From Microvirga sp. Mcv34 (GTDB taxonomy: Bacteria; Pseudomonadota; Alphaproteobacteria; Rhizobiales; Beijerinckiaceae), in assembly GCF_024519725.1 (NCBI RefSeq), contig NZ_JALJRK010000015.1, forward strand, positions 1-64,000: a stretch of 64,000 nucleotides of DNA. The letters run 5' to 3'. Below are positions 27,790-37,917 of this stretch, piece after piece. The number at the start of each line of letters is the position of its first letter. The first letter of the stretch is position 1. The notes beneath the pieces were generated by a model. That model was given only the letters and a program-made list of their open reading frames with translations, was not told the origin of the DNA and made no database searches. The translations under genes were made by a program, and so were the position numbers.

Positions 27790-28506
27790 ATGGACGCGCT
27801 CGACAAGAGAAAAAGATACGATTTCCTCGTTCCCCTGGAGCGGGGCGCTCGGGGGCAGACGACCGAGAAGGTCGAAGCGTCCCTGCGGGCCGCCATCGTG
27901 GCGCTCGACTTCGCCCCTGGGGAATTCATCGACAAGGGCTCCGTCTGCGCGGCGCTCGGGGTCTCCCGGTTCCCGGTCTCCGAGGCCCTCACGCGCCTCG
28001 CCGCCGAGGGGCTGGTCGAGATCCTGCCCCAGCGCGGCTCCCGCGCGGCCCGCATCCGCCTGCCGGAGATCCGGGAATCGATGCTGATTCGGCGGGCCCT
28101 GGAGGGCATGGTGGCGGAAGCGGCCGCCACGCGCCTGTCGCCGGCCGCCATCGAGGCCCTGCGCGGCAACCTGGAGGCGCAGCAGGAGTCCGTCGCGCGC
28201 GGTGATCGGCCCGGCTTCTATGCCCTGGACCTGGAATTCCACACGATCTTGGTCGAGGGGCTGGGGATGCCCCGGGTCGCAGCCGTGATCGACGCCTCGC
28301 GGGCCAATATCGACCGGGTGCGCCGCCTGCTCTCCTCGCCCCGGCGCCATGCCGTCACCCTGGCCGAGCATCGGGAGCTCTTCCGCGCCCTTGAGGTGCA
28401 CGACGCCCCGGCGGCCCGCCGGGCCATGGAGGCTCACCTGGAGGCGGTCGTGGAAGAACTGGAGCGCTTCTCCGTCGAGCACGCCGAGGTGTTCGTGCAG
28501 GCTTGA
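27790..28506 (+). CDS. GntR/FadR-family regulator (FCD) of the TRAP/UxaA operon
   Basis: A 238-residue regulator with a winged helix-turn-helix (about 20-90; VCAALGVSRFPVSEALTRLAAEGLVEILPQ) and a C-terminal FCD domain (about 98-230; metal-site residues in LDLEFHTILVEG and AEHRELFRAL). FCD domains bind small organic acids. It is divergent from the TRAP/UxaA operon and probably represses it until the sugar acid is present. Confidence 0.84.
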   Translation: MDALDKRKRYDFLVPLERGARGQTTEKVEASLRAAIVALDFAPGEFIDKGSVCAALGVSRFPVSEALTRLAAEGLVEILPQRGSRAARIRLPEIRESMLIRRALEGMVAEAAATRLSPAAIEALRGNLEAQQESVARGDRPGFYALDLEFHTILVEGLGMPRVAAVIDASRANIDRVRRLLSSPRRHAVTLAEHRELFRALEVHDAPAARRAMEAHLEAVVEELERFSVEHAEVFVQA

Positions 28507-28620
28507 GCGGTGCCAGCGTCTCACGAAGTACCGCCGACGCGTGTCCTCGCGCTCGCCGCGCGCCCCTTCACCGGTGCCGCCGTGCAGTATATACCTGTCG
28601 GCAGGCGGCGGGGCGCACGT

Positions 28621-28728
28621 GAGCATCTGACCGAAAAGTGACTTGCACTTCCAGGGTCGTTTCCGATGCTTCACTCTTTGGTGGGCGCATCGTTCGGCAC
28701 GGATACGCCGATCCGCACGATGCGTCGA
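28621..28728. repeat. Degenerate copy of the composite palindromic repeat
   Basis: The order is that of the full copies (GAGCATC, AAAAGTGACTTGCACTT, CCGATGCTTC, GCGCATCGTTCGG, CGCCGATCCGCACGATGCG), but pairing is imperfect and the GGATCC core has become CGATCC. It lies between the GntR gene and the peroxiredoxin gene, about 115 bp after the former's stop. Confidence 0.6.
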
Positions 28729-28743
28729 TGACAGGAGGCTTTC

Positions 28744-29406
28744 ATGACACTCCAGATTGGCGATGTCGCGCCTGATTTCGAAGCAGAGACGACGGAAGGC
28801 CGTATCCGCTTTCACGACTGGATCGGCGATTCCTGGTGCGTGCTCTTCTCCCATCCCAAGGACTTCACGCCGGTCTGCACGACCGAGCTGGGATACATGG
28901 CCAGGATCAAGCCAGAGTTCGACCGGCGCGACGTGAAGATCATCGGGCTCAGCGTCGATCCCATCGACAATCACGCGCGCTGGGCGGAGGACATCCGCGA
29001 GACGCAAGGCACCGCGCCCAACTTTCCGATGATCGGCGACACCGATCTCTCGATCTCGAAACTCTACGGGATGCTTCCGGCGAGTGCGGGCGGCACGTCG
29101 GAAGGCAGGACGCCCGCGGACAACCAGACCGTCCGCAACGTGTTCGTCGTCGGGCCCGACAAGAAGATCAAGCTCGTGCTCGTGTATCCCATGACCACGG
29201 GGCGCAATTTCGACGAGGTGCTCCGCGTCATCGACTCGCTGCAGCTCACGGCGAAGCACCGCGTCGCGACGCCCGCGAATTGGAAGCAGGGCGAGGACGT
29301 CATCATCGCGGGGTCGGTGCCGGACGAGGAGGCCAAGAAGATTTATCCGCAAGGCTGGAAGGCGCCGAAGCCCTATATCAGGATCGTGCCGCAGCCCGAT
29401 GCGTGA
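28744..29406 (+). CDS. 1-Cys peroxiredoxin (Prx6 type)
   Basis: A 220-residue thioredoxin-fold peroxidase. The peroxidatic cysteine is Cys45 in HPKDFTPVCTTE. The long C-terminal part (after residue 165, with NWKQGEDVIIAGSV) is characteristic of the 1-Cys/Prx6 group. It reduces hydrogen peroxide and organic peroxides in the cytoplasm. GGAGG lies 5 nt upstream of the ATG. The following gene, 59 bp downstream, encodes a persulfide-dioxygenase-like protein, so the pair may serve sulfur or peroxide stress. Confidence 0.9.
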   Translation: MTLQIGDVAPDFEAETTEGRIRFHDWIGDSWCVLFSHPKDFTPVCTTELGYMARIKPEFDRRDVKIIGLSVDPIDNHARWAEDIRETQGTAPNFPMIGDTDLSISKLYGMLPASAGGTSEGRTPADNQTVRNVFVVGPDKKIKLVLVYPMTTGRNFDEVLRVIDSLQLTAKHRVATPANWKQGEDVIIAGSVPDEEAKKIYPQGWKAPKPYIRIVPQPDA

Positions 29407-29465
29407 CCCGTCGGGTCGAGAAGCATGAACGGTGGGGCGCATCCGCGTTCGAAGGAGCAGAAGCC

Positions 29466-30386
29466 ATGAGCACAACAGCCGTCCCTCGATCGACGCCCGA
29501 CCGTTCCGCCGCAAGGCCGCAGGTGGATGCGTTCTTCGACAAGCGCACCTGCAGCGTCCAGTACGTGGTGTCCGATCCCGCCACGCGGCGCTGCGCGCTC
29601 GTCGACCCGGTTCTCGATTACGACGAGAAGTCCGGTTCCATCGCGACCGCATCGGCCGATGCGCTACTCGCCTGCGTGAAGGAGAAGGGCCTGACCGTCG
29701 AGTGGATTCTCGACACGCATCCGCATGCGGACCATCTGTCGGCCGCCGCGTATCTCAAGGATCGCACGGGCGCGAAGACGGCCATCGGCGAGCGCGTCGT
29801 CGACGTGCAGCGGCTCTGGAAGACGATCTACAATCTCACCGATTTCGAAGCGGACGGCTCGCAATGGGATCGCCTGTTCGCCGACGGGGACGAATTCCGG
29901 ATCGGCGACATAGGCGTGCGGGTCGTCTTCTCGCCGGGCCACACGCTCGCCTCCATCACCTACGTGGTCGGCGATGCCGCCTTCATCCACGATACGCTCT
30001 TCATGCCCGATTTCGGCACGGCCCGCTGCGACTTTCCCGGCGGCGACGCCAGGGCCCTGTGGCGCACCATCCAGCGCATTCTGTCCCTGCCCGAGGACAC
30101 GCGCCTGTTCTCCGGCCACGACTACATGCCGGGCGGACGGCCTCCGGCCTGGGAGAGCACCGTCGCCGGGCAGAAGGCCCACAACGTGCATCTGGCTCAG
30201 GCCCGCACCGAGGACGAGTTCGTCGCCATGCGCCAGGCCCGCGACGCCAAGCTGCCGATGCCCAAGCTGATCCTGCACGCCCTCCAGGTGAACATGGCGG
30301 GAGGGCGTTTGCCGGAACCGGAGAGCAATGGGACCTGCTACCTCAAGATCCCGCTCGATGCGCTCCCCCGTTCGGTCTGGGACTGA
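29466..30386 (+). CDS. Metallo-beta-lactamase-fold hydrolase, persulfide-dioxygenase-like
   Basis: A 306-residue MBL-fold protein with the metal motif THPHADH (84-90), a second histidine in FSPGHTLASITYV and the GHDYMPGG loop. The pattern of one iron site with a shortened second-metal motif and the overall layout resemble ETHE1/Blh-type persulfide dioxygenases; glyoxalase II is the main alternative. The first 20 residues are low-complexity. GGAG precedes the ATG. It follows the 1-Cys peroxiredoxin and is probably co-transcribed. Confidence 0.78.
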   Translation: MSTTAVPRSTPDRSAARPQVDAFFDKRTCSVQYVVSDPATRRCALVDPVLDYDEKSGSIATASADALLACVKEKGLTVEWILDTHPHADHLSAAAYLKDRTGAKTAIGERVVDVQRLWKTIYNLTDFEADGSQWDRLFADGDEFRIGDIGVRVVFSPGHTLASITYVVGDAAFIHDTLFMPDFGTARCDFPGGDARALWRTIQRILSLPEDTRLFSGHDYMPGGRPPAWESTVAGQKAHNVHLAQARTEDEFVAMRQARDAKLPMPKLILHALQVNMAGGRLPEPESNGTCYLKIPLDALPRSVWD

Positions 30387-30723
30387 CGGCGCGTCACTTC
30401 CGTAAGGGTACTTTCGGGCGGGACAATGCTCTTGGCCGATGGGAAGCGGTTGATAGATGCGTCTCTCATTCCGTGTGGCAGGCGCTGCCAACCGGCTGTC
30501 ATCGCGCTGAACCGTTTGCCCTCAAGGATTGCCCCGCTCCGGTCGGGCAGACCGAATACCACGTGAAAGGCGCCTGTCTGGAAGCTCCTTCCACCTGTCT
30601 TCCTCATCCGTCCGGAACCTCACGGGCGCTGATGATTTTGTCCCGCGAGACCCTAAAAACAAGGAAGCCTCCAGAGCCGACCGGGCCTGTCGAGACGCCG
30701 CCGGGGCTTGAGGGAGCAGGATC
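30387..30723. other. 337-bp intergenic region, no feature recognised
   Basis: Between the MBL-fold gene and the DUF2270 gene on the same strand. I see no convincing terminator, RNA or conserved small gene. It probably carries the promoter of the DUF2270/universal stress protein genes. GAGGGAGCAGG just before the next ATG is the ribosome binding site. Confidence 0.4.
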
Positions 30724-31449
30724 ATGCTGCCGAAGAACGAGCAAGGCCTTGTCCAGACCCTGCGCCCCACCGTGAAGGCGCCGGTCTTTCCCAGCAATTC
30801 GACCGAATTCATCAACGTCATGGCCCATTATCACCGCGCCGAAATCGCCCGCATGGCGGGTTGGCGCGACCGGATCGACCGGACGACCAACTGGGCCATC
30901 ACGGTGGTGGCCGCCATGCTGTCGGTCTCCCTCTCCACCTCGACCGCCCATCACGGCGTGCTGATCTTCGCCATGGTGCTGGTTCTCCTGCTGCTGGTGA
31001 TCGAGGCGCGGCGCTACCGCTTCTTCGACGTGTACCGCAACCGCGTCCGTCGGATGGAGCGCAACTACTTCGCCCAGATCTTCGCCCCGGAGGAGGGTAC
31101 GACCGACGAATGGGTCCAGAAGCTGGGCGAGGACCTCCGGCGCCCCCTGTTCCTGACCAGCACCAGCGAGGCGATCACCCGGCGTCTGCGGCGCAATTAC
31201 TGCTGGATGTTCCTGATCCTGCTCTTCGCTTGGCTGGTGAAGACCACCTTCATCCGGATGCAGGAGAACGCCGTCGATGCCCACCTCGTCGGGTCGGTCG
31301 GGGAATGGGTCCGCAACGTCGCCATCGGGCCGATCCCCGGATGGGCCGTGATCGCCGGTCTGGCCGTCTTCTACGGCTGGATCCTCTACGCCACCCTGCG
31401 CAGGCCCAAGGGCGAAGGGGAGTTGGCCTTCGGCAATGTGCATGTCTGA
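30724..31449 (+). CDS. DUF2270 integral membrane protein
   Basis: A 241-residue membrane protein. Features are HYHRAEIARMAGWRDRIDRTTNWAI minus ends leading into two hydrophobic helices (about 55-95), the basic stretch EARRYRFFDVYRNRVRRMERN, and two more helices (about 157-175 and 200-222). This fits the DUF2270 family as I know it. Function unknown. Neighbouring genes (peroxiredoxin, persulfide dioxygenase-like, universal stress protein) suggest a stress context. The next gene starts 92 bp downstream on the same strand. Confidence 0.75.
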   Translation: MLPKNEQGLVQTLRPTVKAPVFPSNSTEFINVMAHYHRAEIARMAGWRDRIDRTTNWAITVVAAMLSVSLSTSTAHHGVLIFAMVLVLLLLVIEARRYRFFDVYRNRVRRMERNYFAQIFAPEEGTTDEWVQKLGEDLRRPLFLTSTSEAITRRLRRNYCWMFLILLFAWLVKTTFIRMQENAVDAHLVGSVGEWVRNVAIGPIPGWAVIAGLAVFYGWILYATLRRPKGEGELAFGNVHV

Positions 31450-31541
31450 AGGAACGTTGAAGATAAACTGTGCCGGACGCGGGCTTTGGGAGTATGATCA
31501 ATCGCCGAGCATCGGCGTACAGGTTGGCCGAGGTCACTGTC

Positions 31542-32375
31542 ATGAAAGCCATTCTGGTTCCGGTCGAACCCCACAGTTTCATCCGTTCGGTCCTGGACGC
31601 CGCCCTGCTGGTCGCGGGCCGGTTCGGGAGCCATGTGGAGGGGCTGGCGCTCGGTCCCGATATCCCGGAGGTCATCGCCTTCGACGTCCCGGTCGGCTGG
31701 ACCATCCTGAGCGAAAAAGAGCAGCGCGAGCACCTGGCGCGATCCCAGCACCTCTTCGAGGAGTTCATGCTCTCTTGCGCGGTGCCACGGAAGTCGGAGG
31801 CGCCGGACGAGGTCACCTGCGACTTCATCGGGCAGCAGCTGTTCGGCGACAGCTACATCGGCAGCTTCGGCCGGGTGTTCGACCTGATCGTGCTCGGGCG
31901 CCCCGGATCGCAGGACGAGCCGCCGCGGATCGCAACCCTGGAAGCAGCCCTGTTCGAAGGCGGACGCCCCGTCCTCATGGTCCCGCCCGCGTCTCCGGCC
32001 TCGATCGGCGAGACGGTCGTGATCGCCTGGAACGGCAGCACGGAAACGGCCCGAACCGTGGCGCTCGCCATGCCCATCCTGAGGAAGGCCGGCCGGGTCA
32101 TCGTCCTGTCGCTGGACGGCTGGGGAGGGGACGGTCCGAGCGGCGCGGAACTGGCGTTCCGCCTCGAGCGGAACGGCGTCCGGGCCGAGACGGCCTCCCG
32201 CCGACTGAACACGCGCTCCCCGGGCGAGGCTATTCTGGAGGACGCCGCCTCGTTCCATGCGGATCTTCTCGTCAAGGGCGCCTATACCCAGAGCCGCCTG
32301 AGGCAGATGATCTTCGGCGGCGCCACGAGCCACATCATCGCCCACGCGGGCATGCCGGTTCTGATGGCTCACTAG
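31542..32375 (+). CDS. Universal stress protein (UspA family)
   Basis: A 277-residue protein with a C-terminal Usp domain (about 150-277; ETVVIAWNGSTETARTV and the nucleotide-binding loop KGAYTQSRLRQMIFGGATSH). The N-terminal half looks like a diverged Usp domain without the glycine loop, so it is a tandem form with perhaps one working ATP site. The ATG at 31542 has CCGAGG upstream; earlier in-frame starts (GTG 31470, ATG 31494) have no better signal. Likely a cytoplasmic stress protein. Confidence 0.8.
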   Translation: MKAILVPVEPHSFIRSVLDAALLVAGRFGSHVEGLALGPDIPEVIAFDVPVGWTILSEKEQREHLARSQHLFEEFMLSCAVPRKSEAPDEVTCDFIGQQLFGDSYIGSFGRVFDLIVLGRPGSQDEPPRIATLEAALFEGGRPVLMVPPASPASIGETVVIAWNGSTETARTVALAMPILRKAGRVIVLSLDGWGGDGPSGAELAFRLERNGVRAETASRRLNTRSPGEAILEDAASFHADLLVKGAYTQSRLRQMIFGGATSHIIAHAGMPVLMAH

Positions 32376-32415
32376 TGCTCGCGGTTGCGTTCTTCTTCAG
32401 CAGGTGGAGGCCGCC

Positions 32416-32706
32416 ATGTATGTCGTCATTCGCAAGTTCAGCAAGATGCGCTCGGTGCCTGAGGCGGCGCGGCGGGCGGAGAGCGGGATCGGCCAGATCC
32501 TGCGGCAGTCCCCCGGGTTCCAGGCATATCATGTATTCGATTGCGGCGGCGGAGCGGGCGGCTCCATCACCCTGTTCGACAGCCGCGAAACGGCTCTTGC
32601 GGCCAATGAAAAGGCCCTGTCGTGGATTCGCGCCAGCCTGGCAGATCTGATTCAAGGCGAACCGGAGATCACGGCCGGGGAGATTTTGGCAACAGTGAAG
32701 CCTTGA
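32416..32706 (+). CDS. Small ABM-like protein
   Basis: A 96-residue cytoplasmic protein: YVVIRKFSKMRSVPEA, GIGQILRQSPGFQAYHVFDCGGG, SITLFDSRETALAANEKALSWI. The alternating strand/helix pattern and the 'bias, F-x-A-Y, sum of score' layout resemble antibiotic-biosynthesis-monooxygenase (ABM) dimeric alpha-beta barrel domains. GGAGG stands 5 nt before the ATG. It lies 40 bp after the universal stress gene. Function unknown. Confidence 0.6.
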   Translation: MYVVIRKFSKMRSVPEAARRAESGIGQILRQSPGFQAYHVFDCGGGAGGSITLFDSRETALAANEKALSWIRASLADLIQGEPEITAGEILATVKP

Positions 32707-32768
32707 TGGCGCGAGCTGTTTTGTGTGAGCTGTCGGAGCCTGTCGATAACCGGCATTTGCGCCTTTAG

Positions 32769-34067
<1,299 letters not shown>

Positions 34068-34071
34068 AGCC

Positions 34072-35085
34072 ATGGCGCGCATGACGATGATTGAAGCCAT
34101 CCGCGACGCCATGGACGTGATGATGGCGCGCGACGAGCGCGTCGTGGTCTTCGGCGAGGATGTGGGCTATTTCGGCGGCGTCTTCCGCTGCACGGCCGGC
34201 CTCCAGCAGAAATACGGCAAGACGCGCTGCTTCGATGCGCCGATCAGCGAAGCCGGCATCGTGGGAACGGCCATCGGCATGGCGAGCTATGGACTGCTGC
34301 CCTGTATCGAGATCCAGTTCGCCGATTACATGTACCCGGCCTATGACCAGATCGTGTCCGAGGCGGCCCGGCTGCGCTACCGCTCGAACGGCGAATTCAC
34401 CTGTCCCATGGTCATTCGGATGCCGACCGGCGGCGGCATCTTCGGCGGGCAGACCCATAGCCAGAGCCCCGAGGCCCTGTTCACGCACGTGTCGGGCCTG
34501 AAGACGGTTGTGCCGTCCAATCCCCGGGACGCCAAGGGGCTCCTGATCGCGGCCATCGAGGATCCCGATCCCGTGATCTTCCTGGAGCCGAAACGTCTCT
34601 ACAACGGTCCCTTCGACGGGCATCACGACCGCCCGGTGACGCCGTGGTCGAAGCACGATCTGAGCGAAGTGCCGACGGGTCATTTCAACCTGCCGCTCGG
34701 CAAGGCTTCCATCGTGCGCGAAGGCGCCGCCGTGACGGTTCTGGCCTATGGCACGATGGTCTACGTGGCGCAGGCGGCCGCAGCGGAAACTGGGATCGAC
34801 GCGGAGATCATCGACCTGCGAACCCTGATTCCGCTCGACTTGGAAACGATTGCCGCCTCCGTCAGCAAGACGGGTCGGTGCGTGGTCGTGCACGAAGCCA
34901 CCCTCACGTCCGGTTTCGGGGCGGAGTTGGCGGCTCTCGTCCAGGAGAACTGCTTCTTCCACCTGGAAGCGCCCGTCGCCCGCGTCACGGGATGGGACAC
35001 ACCCTACCCGCATGCTCAGGAATGGGATTACTTCCCGGGGCCGGCCCGCGTCGGCCGCGCTCTCGTCGAGACGATGGAGGCCTGA
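34072..35085 (+). CDS. bkdA2: Branched-chain 2-oxoacid dehydrogenase E1 beta
   Basis: A 337-residue E1 beta subunit with transketolase-like pyrimidine (about 5-180; FGEDVGYFGGVFRCT, PISEAGIVGTAIG) and C-terminal domains (AVTVLAYGTMVYVA, IDLRTLIPLD, GFGAELAALV). The ATG follows the E1 alpha stop by 4 nt; an earlier in-frame start would overlap E1 alpha by about 100 nt and is rejected. Confidence 0.93.
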   Translation: MARMTMIEAIRDAMDVMMARDERVVVFGEDVGYFGGVFRCTAGLQQKYGKTRCFDAPISEAGIVGTAIGMASYGLLPCIEIQFADYMYPAYDQIVSEAARLRYRSNGEFTCPMVIRMPTGGGIFGGQTHSQSPEALFTHVSGLKTVVPSNPRDAKGLLIAAIEDPDPVIFLEPKRLYNGPFDGHHDRPVTPWSKHDLSEVPTGHFNLPLGKASIVREGAAVTVLAYGTMVYVAQAAAAETGIDAEIIDLRTLIPLDLETIAASVSKTGRCVVVHEATLTSGFGAELAALVQENCFFHLEAPVARVTGWDTPYPHAQEWDYFPGPARVGRALVETMEA

Positions 35086-35086
35086 C

Positions 35087-36415
35087 ATGGGCGAGCACCT
35101 GATCAAAATGCCCGATGTCGGGGAAGGAATCGCCGAGGCCGAACTGGTCGAGTGGCATGTGAAGGTCGGCGACCTCGTCCGCGAGGATGCGGTGCTGGCC
35201 GCCGTCATGACCGACAAGGCCACGGTGGAAATTCCCTCGCCCGTCGATGGCGAGGTCCTGTGGCTCGGGGCCGATATCGGCGACGTGGTGGCCATCGGCT
35301 CGCCCCTGATCCGGCTGAAGGTCGAAGGGGAGGGCAGCGGATCCTCCGGGAGCGGCCCGTCGGAAAAGGCGGCCGAGCCGCCTGCCAGAACCGGCGAGAT
35401 CGAGGCGCAGGCGGATGGCGCAGTCAAAGTTCCGGACGCCATCGTCGAACGGCAGGCAAAAAGCACGCCGCCGCAGCCGGTTGCCGAGAAGCCGCACGCT
35501 CCCGCCGCGAGAATGCATCGCGCACCGGTGACGCGCGCCGAGGGCGAGAGGCCGGTTGCCTCTCCGGCCGTCCGGTTGAGGGCGCGGGAGGCCGGAATCG
35601 ATCTGCGGCAGGTTCCGGGCTCCGGTCCCGCGGGCCGGATCACCCACGAGGATCTGGACGCCTTCTTCACCCATGGGCGCCAAGTCGCGAAGACGCCGGG
35701 GCTCGCCCAGAACACGTCCGTGGAGCACATCAAGGTCGTCGGCCTTCGCCGCAAGATCGCGGAGAAGATGGCGATAGCGAAATCGCACATCCCACACATC
35801 ACCTATGTGGAAGAGGTCGATGTCACGGCGCTCGAGGATCTGCGTGCGGCGCTCAATGCGAACAAGCGCGCCGACCGACCGAAACTGACGCTGCTCCCGT
35901 TCCTCATGCGCGCGATGGTGAGGGCCATCGCCGAGCAGCCTCACCTGAACTCCGTCTACGACGATGAAGCGGGCGTGGTGCACCAGCATGGCGGCGTCCA
36001 CGTCGGCATTGCGACGCAGACGGGCTCCGGCCTCATGGTGCCGGTGGTGAAGCATGCGGAAGCGCGTGACCTGTGGGAATGTGCGGCGGAGCTGAACCGG
36101 CTCGCGGAGGCGGCCAAGTCCGGTCTCGCCACCCGTGAGGAACTGGGCGGATCAACGATCACCATCACGTCGCTCGGCGCCATGGGCGGCATCGTCACCA
36201 CGCCGGTGATCAATTATCCGGAGGTCGCCATCATCGGCGTCAACAAGATGATGGTGCGGCCGGTCTGGGACGGCTCGACCTTCATCCCCCGCAAAATAAT
36301 GAACCTGTCGTCCAGCTTCGATCACCGCATCATCGACGGCTGGGACGCGGCGGTCTTCGTGCAGCGCATCAAGACGCTGCTGGAGACACCCGCCATGATC
36401 TTCGTGGAGGCTTAA
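35087..36415 (+). CDS. bkdB: Branched-chain 2-oxoacid dehydrogenase E2, lipoyl acyltransferase
   Basis: A 442-residue E2 with one lipoyl domain (1-80; lipoyl lysine Lys44 in [12 protein letters not shown]), a Pro/Ala-rich linker, a peripheral subunit-binding domain (about 160-200; [20 protein letters not shown]) and a catalytic domain ending in the active-site [13 protein letters not shown]. It forms the multimeric core of the complex. Starts 1 bp after the E1 beta stop, consistent with coupled translation. Confidence 0.93.
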   Translation: MGEHLIKMPDVGEGIAEAELVEWHVKVGDLVREDAVLAAVMTDKATVEIPSPVDGEVLWLGADIGDVVAIGSPLIRLKVEGEGSGSSGSGPSEKAAEPPARTGEIEAQADGAVKVPDAIVERQAKSTPPQPVAEKPHAPAARMHRAPVTRAEGERPVASPAVRLRAREAGIDLRQVPGSGPAGRITHEDLDAFFTHGRQVAKTPGLAQNTSVEHIKVVGLRRKIAEKMAIAKSHIPHITYVEEVDVTALEDLRAALNANKRADRPKLTLLPFLMRAMVRAIAEQPHLNSVYDDEAGVVHQHGGVHVGIATQTGSGLMVPVVKHAEARDLWECAAELNRLAEAAKSGLATREELGGSTITITSLGAMGGIVTTPVINYPEVAIIGVNKMMVRPVWDGSTFIPRKIMNLSSSFDHRIIDGWDAAVFVQRIKTLLETPAMIFVEA

Positions 36416-36420
36416 ATCCG

Positions 36421-37818
36421 ATGAAGGATATTTCCTGCAAGCTCCTCGTCATCGGAGCCGGGCCGGGCGGCTATGTCTGCGCCATCCGGGCCGGTCAGCT
36501 CGGGCTCGATACGGTGATCGTCGACCCTGGCAAGCCCGGCGGCACCTGCCTCAACGTCGGCTGCATCCCCTCCAAGGCGCTCATTCATGCGGCCGAGGAA
36601 TACGACCGGATCGCTCATCTGGCGCACGGCCGGAACCCTCTCGGGATCACGGCCGCGAAGCCTGAGATCGACCTATCCCAGACGATCGCCTGGAAGGACG
36701 GCATCGTCGGGCGCCTCAACAGCGGCGTGTCCGGGCTGCTCAAGAAGGCGAAGGTGAAGATCGTCCAGGGCCATGCGCGTTTTCGCGACGGCAAGACGGT
36801 CGAGGTCGAGACGGAAACGGGCCTTCAGATCATCCGGGCCGAGAACGTGGTGATCGCGACGGGATCGGCTCCCGTCGAACTGCCGAACCTGCCGTTCGGC
36901 GGGCCCGTGATCTCCTCGACCGACGCGCTTTCCTTGACCTCCGTCCCGGAACGCCTCGTCGTGGTCGGCGGCGGTTATATCGGCCTCGAACTCGGCACGG
37001 CTTTCGCAAAGATGGGCGCGACGGTGACGGTCGTCGAGGCTCAGAGCCGCATCCTGCCGCAATACGACGCGGAGCTGACGCGTCCTGTCGCCAAGAGGCT
37101 GCAGGCCCTCGGGATCGCGGTGATGACCGGCACCAAGGCGAAAGGCTTGGCGAAGGCGGGCGGCTCCTTGCTGGTCGAGGCGGAGGACGGCTCGGAAAAG
37201 GCCCTGGAGGGCGACAGGATCCTCGTCACCGTCGGCCGGAGGCCGGTCACGCGAGGATGGGGGCTGGACGAACTCGTCCTCGACATGGACGGCCCCTTCA
37301 TCCGCATCGACGAGCGGTGCCAGACGTCGATGCGCGGAATCTACGCGATCGGCGACGTGACGGGAGAGCCGATGCTGGCCCATCGTGCCATGGCGCAGGG
37401 CGAGATGACGGCCGAAATCGTCGCGGGTCACAGGCGCGTCTGGGACAAGCGCAGTATTCCGGCGGTTTGCTTCACCGATCCCGAGATCGTCACCGTCGGA
37501 CTGGCGCCGGATGAGGCGCGCCGAACGGGCGTCGAGATCAAGCTGGGGCAGTTCCCGTTCTCGGCCAATGGCCGCGCGATGACCAGGATGGGCGAGGACG
37601 GATTCGTGCGGGTCGTTGCCCGCGCGGACAACCACCTGGTGCTCGGGATCCAGGCCGTTGGGCAGGGCATCTCCGAACTGGCAGCCGCCTTCAGTCTGGC
37701 GCTCGAGATGGGCGCGCGCCTCGAGGATATCGCCGGTACGATCCATGCGCATCCGACGCAAGGAGAGGCCTTCCAGGAGGCGGCGCTCAAGGCGCTGGGA
37801 ATGGAGCTTCATATTTAG
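36421..37818 (+). CDS. lpdV: Dihydrolipoamide dehydrogenase (E3) of the branched-chain complex
   Basis: A 465-residue flavoprotein disulfide reductase. FAD motif [16 protein letters not shown], redox cysteines Cys43 and Cys48 in [16 protein letters not shown]-binding [13 protein letters not shown], and the C-terminal active-site [13 protein letters not shown]. It reoxidises the dihydrolipoyl group on E2 with NAD+. Last gene of the operon, 5 bp after bkdB, convergent with the subtilase gene 100 bp away. Confidence 0.93.
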   Translation: MKDISCKLLVIGAGPGGYVCAIRAGQLGLDTVIVDPGKPGGTCLNVGCIPSKALIHAAEEYDRIAHLAHGRNPLGITAAKPEIDLSQTIAWKDGIVGRLNSGVSGLLKKAKVKIVQGHARFRDGKTVEVETETGLQIIRAENVVIATGSAPVELPNLPFGGPVISSTDALSLTSVPERLVVVGGGYIGLELGTAFAKMGATVTVVEAQSRILPQYDAELTRPVAKRLQALGIAVMTGTKAKGLAKAGGSLLVEAEDGSEKALEGDRILVTVGRRPVTRGWGLDELVLDMDGPFIRIDERCQTSMRGIYAIGDVTGEPMLAHRAMAQGEMTAEIVAGHRRVWDKRSIPAVCFTDPEIVTVGLAPDEARRTGVEIKLGQFPFSANGRAMTRMGEDGFVRVVARADNHLVLGIQAVGQGISELAAAFSLALEMGARLEDIAGTIHAHPTQGEAFQEAALKALGMELHI

Positions 37819-37917
37819 CGTGGGGTGACGATACGACAGCTTGCGATCCGGCACTAAGCTTCCATCGCCCACGCTCCACGACGAGGGGTACCGGTGAGTT
37901 CGAGCGCGGAATCGCCG

